Shown: positions 46,632 to 54,155 of the stretch, in pieces | How positions within the stretch are numbered: position 1 is the stretch's first letter | Layout of the letters: every line of letters starts with the position of its first letter | From: Elusimicrobiota bacterium | GTDB taxonomy: Bacteria; Elusimicrobiota; Elusimicrobia; UBA1565; UBA9628 | DNA length: 64,000 nucleotides | NCBI GenBank assembly: GCA_016212795.1 | Contig: JACRDT010000037.1 | Coordinates: forward strand, 62,001-126,000 | Direction of reading: 5' to 3' | The notes under the pieces: model-generated | Told to the model about the DNA's origin: nothing | What the model saw: only the letters and a program-made list of their open reading frames with translations | The model's database searches: none | Made by a program: the position numbers and the translations under genes

Positions 46632-47548
46632 AGCCGTTTGTAGCGCGCCTTGATGATGCCGGCGAGTTTCCGCCGAAGGCCGAACGGCAGTTCCGAGCCG
46701 ATGGCCATCTCCCGAAGCTTCTCCTGGGCGAGCCGGAGTCTTTCGAAGCTGTTCGCGGCGGCTTTTGGGTCGATGCCAAGGTTTTCCGCCAGCGCCTCGA
46801 AGTCGACGCGGGCCAGCTTGTTCTTCTTGCCGTTGAGCGCGAGGGCCGAGTCCTCCTCGTTGGCGATGTAGACCCTGGAGCAGACCAAGTCGTAGCAGGG
46901 CGCGAGGGCCAAGTCCCTCCCATGGTACAGGAGCGCCCAATTCTTCAGGTGCATGTCGCCGTTGCCGGTCAAGAAGCAGAACAGGACCCGCTCGAAGAAG
47001 TCGATGACGTCCAAGCCGACGTTGGCGGCATGGGAACGGATCGCCTTGCCCACCGACTCCAGCGAGCCGGCGTATTTCTCCGCGGCCCCGAGGATCTGGA
47101 AGACGGTCTCCTGCTGGATCTTCGTCCCATCCTCGGCCCGGTCGAACCGTTTGACGACGTAGCAGAGGCTCTTGTCGGCCATCGCGAGGAGTCCGTGCGG
47201 CGGGACGGGGAGCCCCACCGCCTCGGCCATGCTCATGCAGAGATTCTCGTTCTGCGGGATCAGGGGGTAGCGTTCCGGCTCCGGCTTGAGGATATACGTT
47301 CCTCCCGTGGCGACCGATTCCAGCCGCCCCGTTCCATTGTCGAGCCTGGCGGAGAGCTTCATCTGGACGCCCGAGATCGACATGCGTCCTTGGTCCCTGG
47401 CGACCAGGGCCGGCATCTCCGCCCGGCCGAAAGGGATGGTCGGCAGGAGCGCGCGGCCGAAAAGCCGGCTCAAGCAGCGCGGGTGGTAGCGCCCGCCCGC
47501 TTCCAGGGGCGCATGACAGCAACGGCAACTACCCGCCATGGGCCTCAT
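46592..47548 (-). CDS. hipT: HipT-like kinase toxin (HipA C-terminal type)
   Basis: RMSISGVQMKLSARLD (SIS glycine-rich loop), YILKPEPERYPLIPQNENLCMSMA, GNGDMHLKNWALLY. Confidence 0.82.
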   Translation of the reverse strand: MRPMAGSCRCCHAPLEAGGRYHPRCLSRLFGRALLPTIPFGRAEMPALVARDQGRMSISGVQMKLSARLDNGTGRLESVATGGTYILKPEPERYPLIPQNENLCMSMAEAVGLPVPPHGLLAMADKSLCYVVKRFDRAEDGTKIQQETVFQILGAAEKYAGSLESVGKAIRSHAANVGLDVIDFFERVLFCFLTGNGDMHLKNWALLYHGRDLALAPCYDLVCSRVYIANEEDSALALNGKKNKLARVDFEALAENLGIDPKAAANSFERLRLAQEKLREMAIGSELPFGLRRKLAGIIKARYKRLYGRSAADASSLP

Positions 47549-47870
47549 CGAGCGGCCGGACGCTCACCGCGCCGACCGGGTCTTGTCCCGTGTGAAGAAG
47601 GAGACGGAACTTATCGGCGCGGTCGATCTTGGCGGTCGCGCAGATGATGTCGAGCAGCCAGCCCTCCGGCAGGAGGCCGTCGAAGAAGGGGAAGAGGGAC
47701 CTCGACTCGTAACGCTCGACGCGCAAGGGCATGGAAAGGCTGATCGGCAGGGCGTCGCGGTCGGCCAGGTAGGCGCTGTCGTAGGCGAACTCGAAACGCT
47801 CGCCCTCGCCGATCAGGACTCCCGCCCTCTTGGTTCCGTAGAAGACGGCGGCGCGCCGCGGATGCCCCAT
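47529..47870 (-). CDS. hipS: HipS-like (separate HipA N-terminal subdomain)
   Basis: VFYGTKRAGVLIGEGERFEFAYDSAYLADRDALPISLSMPLR; FPFFDGLLPEGWLLD; overlaps hipT start. Confidence 0.8.
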   Translation of the reverse strand: MGHPRRAAVFYGTKRAGVLIGEGERFEFAYDSAYLADRDALPISLSMPLRVERYESRSLFPFFDGLLPEGWLLDIICATAKIDRADKFRLLLHTGQDPVGAVSVRPLDEAHGG

Positions 47871-47873
47871 GTC

Positions 47874-48187
47874 CTAGTGCTCCGACCGGCTCATAACCGG
47901 GGTTTGGGCCGGTCGATTTCGGAGCGAGCCGAGACGCGCGAGGCGAGCAGACTGGACGTCTGTGAGCCGAGCGCAACGAAGGCGCAGCCCGAAATCGACC
48001 GTCCGCGCTCTCAAGGGAATATCCAACATATTCAACGGTTCCTCCTCAAATAGCGCGGAGGCCCATCTTTGGGCGTCTGCCGCGTCGCTTCTCGCTCACA
48101 TGCCCAGGCATGCTCGCTCGTCGCTCCTTGCATCCGCCTCAAAGCTGGGCCTCCCAGGCCCCGGTTATGAGCCGGTCGGAGCACTAG
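47874..48187. repeat. Palindromic MITE-like element 2: perfect 29-bp TIRs ending in CTAG
   Basis: 47874-47902 CTAGTGCTCCGACCGGCTCATAACCGGGG vs 48159-48187 reverse complement, perfect; inner perfect IR 47931-47940/47991-48000; core 47921-47990. Confidence 0.92.
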
Positions 48188-48396
48188 TCCCGAGGCAGGT
48201 CGACCGGGCCCAGGCGCCTGCCGAATAGGAACAGCACCTTGTTCACCGTATCGGTGCGCAAAGAGGTCTTCCCCTGCTCCATATCCCGAATGAAGCGCAG
48301 ACCAACGCCGGCCTTGGCCGCCAGTTCGGCCTGGGTCAGCCTGGACTCGCGGCGCTTTTGGCGGACGAAGTCAGCGATGGGGTTGTCTTGCATCAC
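48184..48396 (-). CDS. hipB: HipB-like Xre-family HTH antitoxin
   Basis: VRQKRRESRLTQAELAAKAGVGLRFIRDMEQGKTSLRTDTVNKVLFLFG; position in the operon. Confidence 0.85.
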   Translation of the reverse strand: MMQDNPIADFVRQKRRESRLTQAELAAKAGVGLRFIRDMEQGKTSLRTDTVNKVLFLFGRRLGPVDLPRD

Positions 48397-48410
48397 ATTT
48401 TAAGGCGCCA

Positions 48411-48441
48411 TCGGGTATAATTCTTATAATATTATACCCGA
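48411..48441. promoter_or_regulatory. Putative HipB operator palindrome
   Basis: TCGGGTATAAT-9nt-ATTATACCCGA perfect 11-bp arms upstream of hipB; related half-site TTATACCCGA near 48473-48482. Confidence 0.7.
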
Positions 48442-48819
48442 CATGGCCGATTTGTCAAGCTCATTGTATGATTTATACCCGATAACGCCTACGGATGGCA
48501 GAGGAATCTCCACGAAGAGTCATCCCTCGGCGGAGGCGTTCTTCCTCCACGGCGGGGATCGGCCTCTGAGGGAGGGGAAAGTGCGCATCCTGCCCCTTGC
48601 GGCCTTCTTCAAGTCCGCTGCCGAGTTGGTCACGGACCCCGAGACCGGGGCCCGGCCCCCATGGCGCGGCCTGCAAAACCGCGACGTCCCCGCAGGGGCC
48701 GTCACGGATCCGGACCCACCCGACGCTCTGGGACTATTGTCGGCGGCGCATGAGACATGGCGCTCGATAGGGCGTGCCCCCCGTTTCCAAAAGCAATCAT
48801 TTATTGTATATTATCGGAA

Positions 48820-49467
48820 ATGATAGTCAGCCCCAAGGAAATACTCTCGCGGCTTGTCCGCATGCCGTATTTCACCATCGGCGGGCTCAGCGTCTTTGAT
48901 CTCAAAAGCCCCTATTTGCGCGTGTTCCTTTCGAGGCTGGAGAAGCGCGGCGATATCATACGTCTCAAAAGGGGGCTATATACCAGCCGGGCCTATTGTG
49001 ACGCCGTGAAAGTCAGGGGCAGATGGACGCAGTATCTGGAATTCGTCGCCGCCAAATCATACAGCCCGGCATATCTCAGCCTTGATTATGTGCTTTACCA
49101 GCACGAGCTGCTCACCGAGATGCCGGTCAATTTCACGCTGGTCACCGCGAATAAGACAGCGGTATTCAGAAACGCGCTGGGGCTTTTCAGCTATCACAAG
49201 GTCAAGAATTCGCTCTTTTCCGGATTCAAGACAGTGGTTGAGGGCGGGTTCCCGGTGAACAAGGCCTCCAAAGCAAAGGCGCTTTTTGATTTCATCTATT
49301 TACGGCGCAACCTCCTCGCCGAAGAGGGCGCTTTCAGAGCGCTGCGCTTGAACCTGGAGCGCTTGAGCAAAGCCGACATGGCCGAGTTCCGAAATTACTC
49401 GGCGATCTCAAGAACGGCCAGGATGACCGCCGCCGCGGACTGGATCAAGAATGCTGGAAAACATTAA
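48820..49467 (+). CDS. AbiEi-like type IV antitoxin/transcriptional regulator
   Basis: N-terminal winged-helix-like YFTIGGLSVFD..FLSRLEKRGDIIRLKRGLYTS; SPAYLSLDYVLYQHELL; overlaps the AbiEii-like gene. Confidence 0.75.
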   Translation: MIVSPKEILSRLVRMPYFTIGGLSVFDLKSPYLRVFLSRLEKRGDIIRLKRGLYTSRAYCDAVKVRGRWTQYLEFVAAKSYSPAYLSLDYVLYQHELLTEMPVNFTLVTANKTAVFRNALGLFSYHKVKNSLFSGFKTVVEGGFPVNKASKAKALFDFIYLRRNLLAEEGAFRALRLNLERLSKADMAEFRNYSAISRTARMTAAADWIKNAGKH

Positions 49468-50278
49468 AGACCTGCTGGCTGAAAGCAGCGATCTCTCCGC
49501 GGTTTTCAGGCGCAATCTGGTGAAGGAATATCTGCAGACGCTGGCTTTGGCTTTCATCTATTCGCGCAAAGAATATTCCGGCCTCATCTTTTACGGCGGC
49601 TCGGCGCTGAGGCATTGCCACGGCTTGCCGCGTCTGTCCGAGGACCTGGATTTCGTGGATGCCGATCAGGCGGTCGATCTGGCCGCGCTGGCCCGGGACA
49701 TGAAGGAGTATTTCTCGGCCAGGCACGGTCTCAAAGTCGAGACCAAGACGCAGAAGTCCCGCGTGGTGCTCAAGTTCCCCGTGCTTTTCGAACTCGGGCT
49801 CGCCGTTCATCCGGAATCGGACCTGTTGTTCCTAAAGCTGGAGCTATACAGGGATATCTCATTCCGTCAGAAGTGCCAGACCGAAGTCATGCCTCTTTTC
49901 GAACATGGCGAGTCGGCGCTAGTAAGGACATTCGACCTGCCCACGCTCATGGCCACCAAGATACGCGCCGTGCTCAACCGCAGATGGCGGAAAACCGGCA
50001 AGAAAGGGGAAACGCTCGCCGCGGTAAAAGGGCGCGACTATTTCGACCTCATGTGGTATTTGCAGAAAGGAGTCGAGCCGAATATCGCCTGCATCGAGGC
50101 TGTAGCTGACAAGGGCGAGCTTTATGCCAGGCTCCTCTCCGCCGTGGAAAGAATAGACGCCGCCAGCATCAAATACGACCTGGACGCGCTGATCGCGGAC
50201 AGGGGCTATGTCGACAATCTGGCCGGCAATATAAAACAAATCCTGCTTTCGCGGTTGAGATCGCATGGCGTCAGCTGA
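49451..50278 (+). CDS. AbiEii-like nucleotidyltransferase toxin
   Basis: IFYGGSALRHCHGLPRLSEDLDFVDAD; LPTLMATKIRAVLNRRWRKTGKKGE. Confidence 0.85.
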   Translation: MLENIKDLLAESSDLSAVFRRNLVKEYLQTLALAFIYSRKEYSGLIFYGGSALRHCHGLPRLSEDLDFVDADQAVDLAALARDMKEYFSARHGLKVETKTQKSRVVLKFPVLFELGLAVHPESDLLFLKLELYRDISFRQKCQTEVMPLFEHGESALVRTFDLPTLMATKIRAVLNRRWRKTGKKGETLAAVKGRDYFDLMWYLQKGVEPNIACIEAVADKGELYARLLSAVERIDAASIKYDLDALIADRGYVDNLAGNIKQILLSRLRSHGVS

Positions 50279-50327
50279 CCCGAGCCTTCTCATCATCAAC
50301 GCCGGCGAACAAGACTACCCCCCCCCT

Positions 50328-50356
50328 TGATATAGTCAGCAATATGGTCTATACTA
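50328..50356 (+). promoter_or_regulatory. Sigma70-type promoter TTGATA-17-TATACT with overlapping GGTC-8-GACC palindrome
   Basis: TTGATA then 17 nt then TATACT; GGTCTATACTATGACC inverted repeat; SD-like GAGGAGGGGG before ATG 50377. Confidence 0.6.
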
Positions 50357-50376
50357 TGACCAACAGAGGAGGGGGT

Positions 50377-50622
50377 ATGCATTTCTATTCCATCGCTGAG
50401 TTCAAAGCCAAGGCAAGCCAAATCGTGCGCGCGGTTAAGACCACGGGGGAAAACGTCCTGATTACGGTGCACGGGGGGCCTATGGTCTTCGTCAGCCCGG
50501 CAAGCGAGGAAGACATTCATCTGAACCAAGCGCCACAGATTCGCGATCGGGTGAAGCGTGCGATGAAGGAGCGGAAAGCCGGCAAGGTGCTCTTTCCTGG
50601 AAAGCGATCAGCCGGTGCCTAG
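50377..50622 (+). CDS. Phd/YefM-like antitoxin
   Basis: MHFYSIAEFKAKASQIVRAVKTTGENVLITVHGGPMVFVSP; strong SD upstream. Confidence 0.75.
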   Translation: MHFYSIAEFKAKASQIVRAVKTTGENVLITVHGGPMVFVSPASEEDIHLNQAPQIRDRVKRAMKERKAGKVLFPGKRSAGA

Positions 50623-50783
50623 AACTCATCCAGAAACCATCCTTCCTGGCGAAATCGCCGATGTTGCAGCCGGGCCGACGCGCCGCAAGGCGAGCAAGCT
50701 GTACGCCTGCAAGCCGAGCGGCGCAAAGGCGCAGGCCAACAGCGGCGATTGCAGCAGAAGAAGGGATTCTGGATGAGTTCTAG
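50619..50783. repeat. Palindromic MITE-like element 3: 17-bp perfect TIRs ending in CTAG
   Basis: 50619-50635 CTAGAACTCATCCAGAA vs 50767-50783 TTCTGGATGAGTTCTAG; core approx 50674-50735 related to elements 1 and 2. Confidence 0.85.
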
Positions 50784-51138
50784 CAAGGGGCTTCCGTCCA
50801 ACGTCGGATTTCTGCCCGGCGCTTATGACGACTATCAGGAGTTGGCAGCGCAGGATCCCATCGCGTTTGATGCAGTTCGCCACGCGCTGAAATCGTTGGG
50901 CAAGGATGGGCCGCCCAAGGACGTGCGACTCCTCCGCAGCGACGAACCAGGCTTCCCAAATGGTTTGGCCTATTGGTTCACCGCAGGCGACCATGTCGTT
51001 GTTTTCGAGCCAAGATCACGCCTGGTTCTTGAATCGCCAGGTGGCCCGCAGACTGTACGTTCGGCTTTGGTTGGGGGGAAAGAAAGCCTATACACCGTCT
51101 GGTTCATCGTGCCGAAGCCTGGGGCTGAAGCCGCTTGA
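50773..51138 (+). CDS. RelE/ParE-type toxin candidate
   Basis: Partner position downstream of the Phd-like antitoxin; LPSNVGFLPGAYDDYQELAAQDPIAFDAVRHALKSLG..VRLLRSDEPGFPNGLAYWF; ATG lies inside element 3. Confidence 0.5.
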   Translation: MSSSKGLPSNVGFLPGAYDDYQELAAQDPIAFDAVRHALKSLGKDGPPKDVRLLRSDEPGFPNGLAYWFTAGDHVVVFEPRSRLVLESPGGPQTVRSALVGGKESLYTVWFIVPKPGAEAA

Positions 51139-51280
51139 CAATATGTCCGGCCGGTGGAGCCAAAGGCGGATGATCCCTATTCGGCGGGTCTCCTGTCTGG
51201 CGTCGGACGGTGTCAGGCGACGGATGCGATGCCAGCCAGCCTGGATGCCCCCCGCGGAAAATTGTTAGACTCTCGATATC

Positions 51281-52252
51281 ATGCGCTATCTGATCACCGG
51301 AGGGGCGGGCTTCATCGGCTCGCATCTCGCCGAGGCCCTGCTCGACAAGGGGGAGGAGGTCGCCGTCATCGACGACCTCTCCACCGGCTCCATGCGCAAC
51401 ATCGAGCACCTCAAAGCCCGGCCGGGCTTGCGCTACGTCATCGACAGCATCATGAACAAGCCCCTGCTGGCCGAGCTCGTCGACGACTCGGACTGCGTGG
51501 TCCACCTGGCCGCGGCCGTGGGCGTCAAGCTCATCGTGGACAGCCCGGTGCGCACCATCGTGCTCAACGTCGAGGGCACGAGCCACGTGCTCGAGTGCGC
51601 CACGAAGAAGAAGAAGAAGGTGCTCCTGGCCTCAACCTCCGAGGTCTACGGGAAAGCCGACAAGTTCCCCTTCAAGGAGACTTCCGACCTGCTCATCGGC
51701 CCGCCCAGCAAGGGACGCTGGAGCTACGCCTGCTCCAAGGCGCTCGACGAGTTCCTGGCCCTCGCCTACCACAAGGAGAAGGGCCTGCCGGTCGTGATCG
51801 TGCGCCTCTTCAACACGGTGGGGCCGCGCCAGACCGGCCAGTACGGGATGGTGGTGCCCAACTTCGTCAAGCAGGCGCTCCTGGGACAGCCCATCACGGT
51901 CTACGGCACGGGCCGCCAGAGCCGCTGCTTCGTGCACGTCCGGGACGTCGTGAAAGCCCTGATCGCCCTCACCCGCGAGCCCAAGGCCGTGGGGCAGATC
52001 TTCAACCTGGGGAGCACCGAGGAGGTCTCCATCCTGGCGCTCGCCAAGCTGGTGAAGCTCGCCTCCGGCAGCCGCTCGGAGATACGCCGGGTCCCCTACG
52101 ACCACGCCTACGAGGAGGGCTTCGAGGACATGTTCCGCAGGGTCCCGGACACCACCAAGGCCCGCAAGCTCATCGGTTTCAAGCCCTCGGCGGACCTGGC
52201 CGGCATCCTGGCCGACGTCATCGAGTACTACCGCAGGGGCGAAGGCGCGTAG
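51281..52252 (+). CDS. NAD-dependent nucleotide-sugar epimerase/dehydratase
   Basis: RYLITGGAGFIGSHLAEALLDKGEEVAVIDDLSTGS; STSEVYG; YACSKALDE. Confidence 0.88.
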   Translation: MRYLITGGAGFIGSHLAEALLDKGEEVAVIDDLSTGSMRNIEHLKARPGLRYVIDSIMNKPLLAELVDDSDCVVHLAAAVGVKLIVDSPVRTIVLNVEGTSHVLECATKKKKKVLLASTSEVYGKADKFPFKETSDLLIGPPSKGRWSYACSKALDEFLALAYHKEKGLPVVIVRLFNTVGPRQTGQYGMVVPNFVKQALLGQPITVYGTGRQSRCFVHVRDVVKALIALTREPKAVGQIFNLGSTEEVSILALAKLVKLASGSRSEIRRVPYDHAYEEGFEDMFRRVPDTTKARKLIGFKPSADLAGILADVIEYYRRGEGA

Positions 52253-52262
52253 GGCTCTCCGC

Positions 52263-54071
52263 ATGGGTCCCGGCGCCGGGCACCTCGCGGCCTTCCTGGC
52301 CGCCCTCGTCTCGAGCCTGGCCCTGGTCCCCCTCGTCCGGGCCATAGCTCGGCGGAGGGGCTGGGTCAGCACCGCCAAGTGCGAGAAGTGCGAGGAACGC
52401 TGGAGCCGCCGTCCCGTGGCGCTCCTGGGGGGCATCGGCGTCTTCCTCGCCTTCGTCCTGGCGCTGGCCGTGGTCGTGCCCTTCAAGCCCAACAACTTCT
52501 GGTCCCTGGTCGGCGTCGGGGCCTTCTTCTGCGGCCTCGGGCTCCTCGACGACATCGTCAACCTCCGGCCCACCACCAAGCTCATCGGGCAGATCACCGG
52601 GGCGGCGCTGGCCGTCTTCCTCGGCCACCAGATCGAGATCCGCGACTGGTGGGTGGTCAACCCCGTCATCTCCATGTTCTGGATCGTGGCCGTCACCAAC
52701 GCCTTCAACCTCATCGACAACATGGACGGGCTGGCCGCGGGCATAGGCGCGATCACGCTGGCCTTCCTGGCGGCCTCCTTCGCGCTGGCCGGCCAAGCCG
52801 TGCCGGCGCAGATGTCCCTGGCCCTCATGGGGGCCTTGCTGGGCTTCCTCGTCTTCAACTTCCACCCGGCCTCGGTCTTCATGGGCGACTCGGGGAGCAT
52901 GTTCATCGGCTTTACGCTCTCGTCGTTGTCGCTGCGCAGCGGCTCGACCTCGAGCGCCCTGGCGGCGCTGGCCGTGCCCGCGCTCATCTTCCTCGTGCCG
53001 GTCATGGACATGCTGCTGGTCTCCGGGACCAGGATCCTGAGAGGCAGGTCCATCGCGCAGGGCGGCACGGACCACAGCTCGCACCGGCTCGTGGCCCTGG
53101 GCCTCTCCGAGCGCAAGGCCGTGGCGACCCTCTACGTCCTGGCGGCCGCGACCGGCGCCGCGGCCCTGTGGCTCAACTCGCTCCCCGACAACCTCAGGTT
53201 CATCCTCTTCTTCCTCATCGTGGTGGCCATGAGCGTGTTCGGGGTCTACCTCGCCCAGCTCACCATCGCGCCCCAGGAAGCCGACCCGGCCGCCGCCAAG
53301 GGCGGCTGGGCCACGACCGTCTTCTTCGAGCTCACTTTCAAGCGCCGCCTGCTCGAGATCCTGCTCGACGTCGCGGTCATGGTCCTGTGCTTCGGCCTGG
53401 CCAACGCCCTGCGCTTCGACTTCGAGATCCCGCCCGGGTTCGTCACGACCATGGTCCGCTCGCTGCCGCTGGTGATCATGGCGAGCCTGTCGTCGTTCTT
53501 CGCGGCCGGGGTCTACAAGGGGAGCTGGCGCTACGCCGGGGTGTCGGAGCTGGGCGGCTACCTCGCGGCGTCCTTCGTCTCGGCCGTGACGTCGGTCTTC
53601 CTGGCCGTCCTGGTCTTCCGGTTCGAGAACTTCTCCCGCTCCGTGTTCCTCATCTACGGCACCCTCCTGTTCGTCTGCGTGGCGCTTTCGAGGTTCTCCT
53701 TCAGGCTCATCGGGAGCGCCGTGCTCTCCATGCGCCCCGTCCCGGCCGAGGCCCTGACCACGCTCATCTACGGCGCGGGCGAGGGGGGGGCTCTCGTCAT
53801 CGAGGAGCTCGCCAAGCCGCGCTTCAACCGGGCGTTCACGGCCGTGGGGTTCATCGACGACGACCCCAAGAAGGCGGACATGACCATCCGCGGGGTCAAG
53901 GTCCTGGGGACCTCCGACGCGATCGAGACGCTCTACCGGAAGCCCGGCTTCCTGCAGGTCGTCATCGCGTCGGACAAGATTTCGCCGGAGCGGCAGGACA
54001 GGGTCCGGCGCTTCTGCCGGGCGCACAACGTCCCGGTCAAACGCGTCGTCCTGGTGGTGGAAGATGTCTGA
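52263..54071 (+). CDS. Fusion: WecA/MraY-like phosphoglycosyltransferase + TM/CoA-binding-like Rossmann domain (WbpM N-terminal type)
   Basis: VALLGGIGVFLAF, LGLLDDIVNLRP, AFNLIDNMDGLAAG, FMGDSGSMFIGF; C-terminal LIYGAGEGGALVIEEL..VGFIDDDPKKADMTIRGVKVLGT. Confidence 0.85.
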   Translation: MGPGAGHLAAFLAALVSSLALVPLVRAIARRRGWVSTAKCEKCEERWSRRPVALLGGIGVFLAFVLALAVVVPFKPNNFWSLVGVGAFFCGLGLLDDIVNLRPTTKLIGQITGAALAVFLGHQIEIRDWWVVNPVISMFWIVAVTNAFNLIDNMDGLAAGIGAITLAFLAASFALAGQAVPAQMSLALMGALLGFLVFNFHPASVFMGDSGSMFIGFTLSSLSLRSGSTSSALAALAVPALIFLVPVMDMLLVSGTRILRGRSIAQGGTDHSSHRLVALGLSERKAVATLYVLAAATGAAALWLNSLPDNLRFILFFLIVVAMSVFGVYLAQLTIAPQEADPAAAKGGWATTVFFELTFKRRLLEILLDVAVMVLCFGLANALRFDFEIPPGFVTTMVRSLPLVIMASLSSFFAAGVYKGSWRYAGVSELGGYLAASFVSAVTSVFLAVLVFRFENFSRSVFLIYGTLLFVCVALSRFSFRLIGSAVLSMRPVPAEALTTLIYGAGEGGALVIEELAKPRFNRAFTAVGFIDDDPKKADMTIRGVKVLGTSDAIETLYRKPGFLQVVIASDKISPERQDRVRRFCRAHNVPVKRVVLVVEDV

Positions 54072-54082
54072 CGTTTTCTGAC

Positions 54083-54121
54083 CCGCCCCCCCCGGGGCGG
54101 GCATGCCCGCGAACGGGCATC
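54083..54121. other. Two adjacent perfect hairpins in intergenic DNA
   Basis: CCCGCCCC-cccc-GGGGCGGG (54083-54102) and ATGCCCG-CGAA-CGGGCAT (54104-54121). Confidence 0.7.
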
Positions 54122-54155
54122 CAGCCGGGACGCACAACATGTGGGGGGATGAACG

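Noticed and set aside
48443-48823. 126-aa ORF between hipB and abiEi
   Set aside because: Starts within the operator region, no recognisable motif, ends in the abiEi start region; may be a remnant but coding cannot be supported.
51602-51624. AAGAAGAAGAAGAAG run in the epimerase gene
   Set aside because: Encodes a short Lys stretch (TKKKKKV); probably ordinary coding sequence rather than a regulatory repeat.
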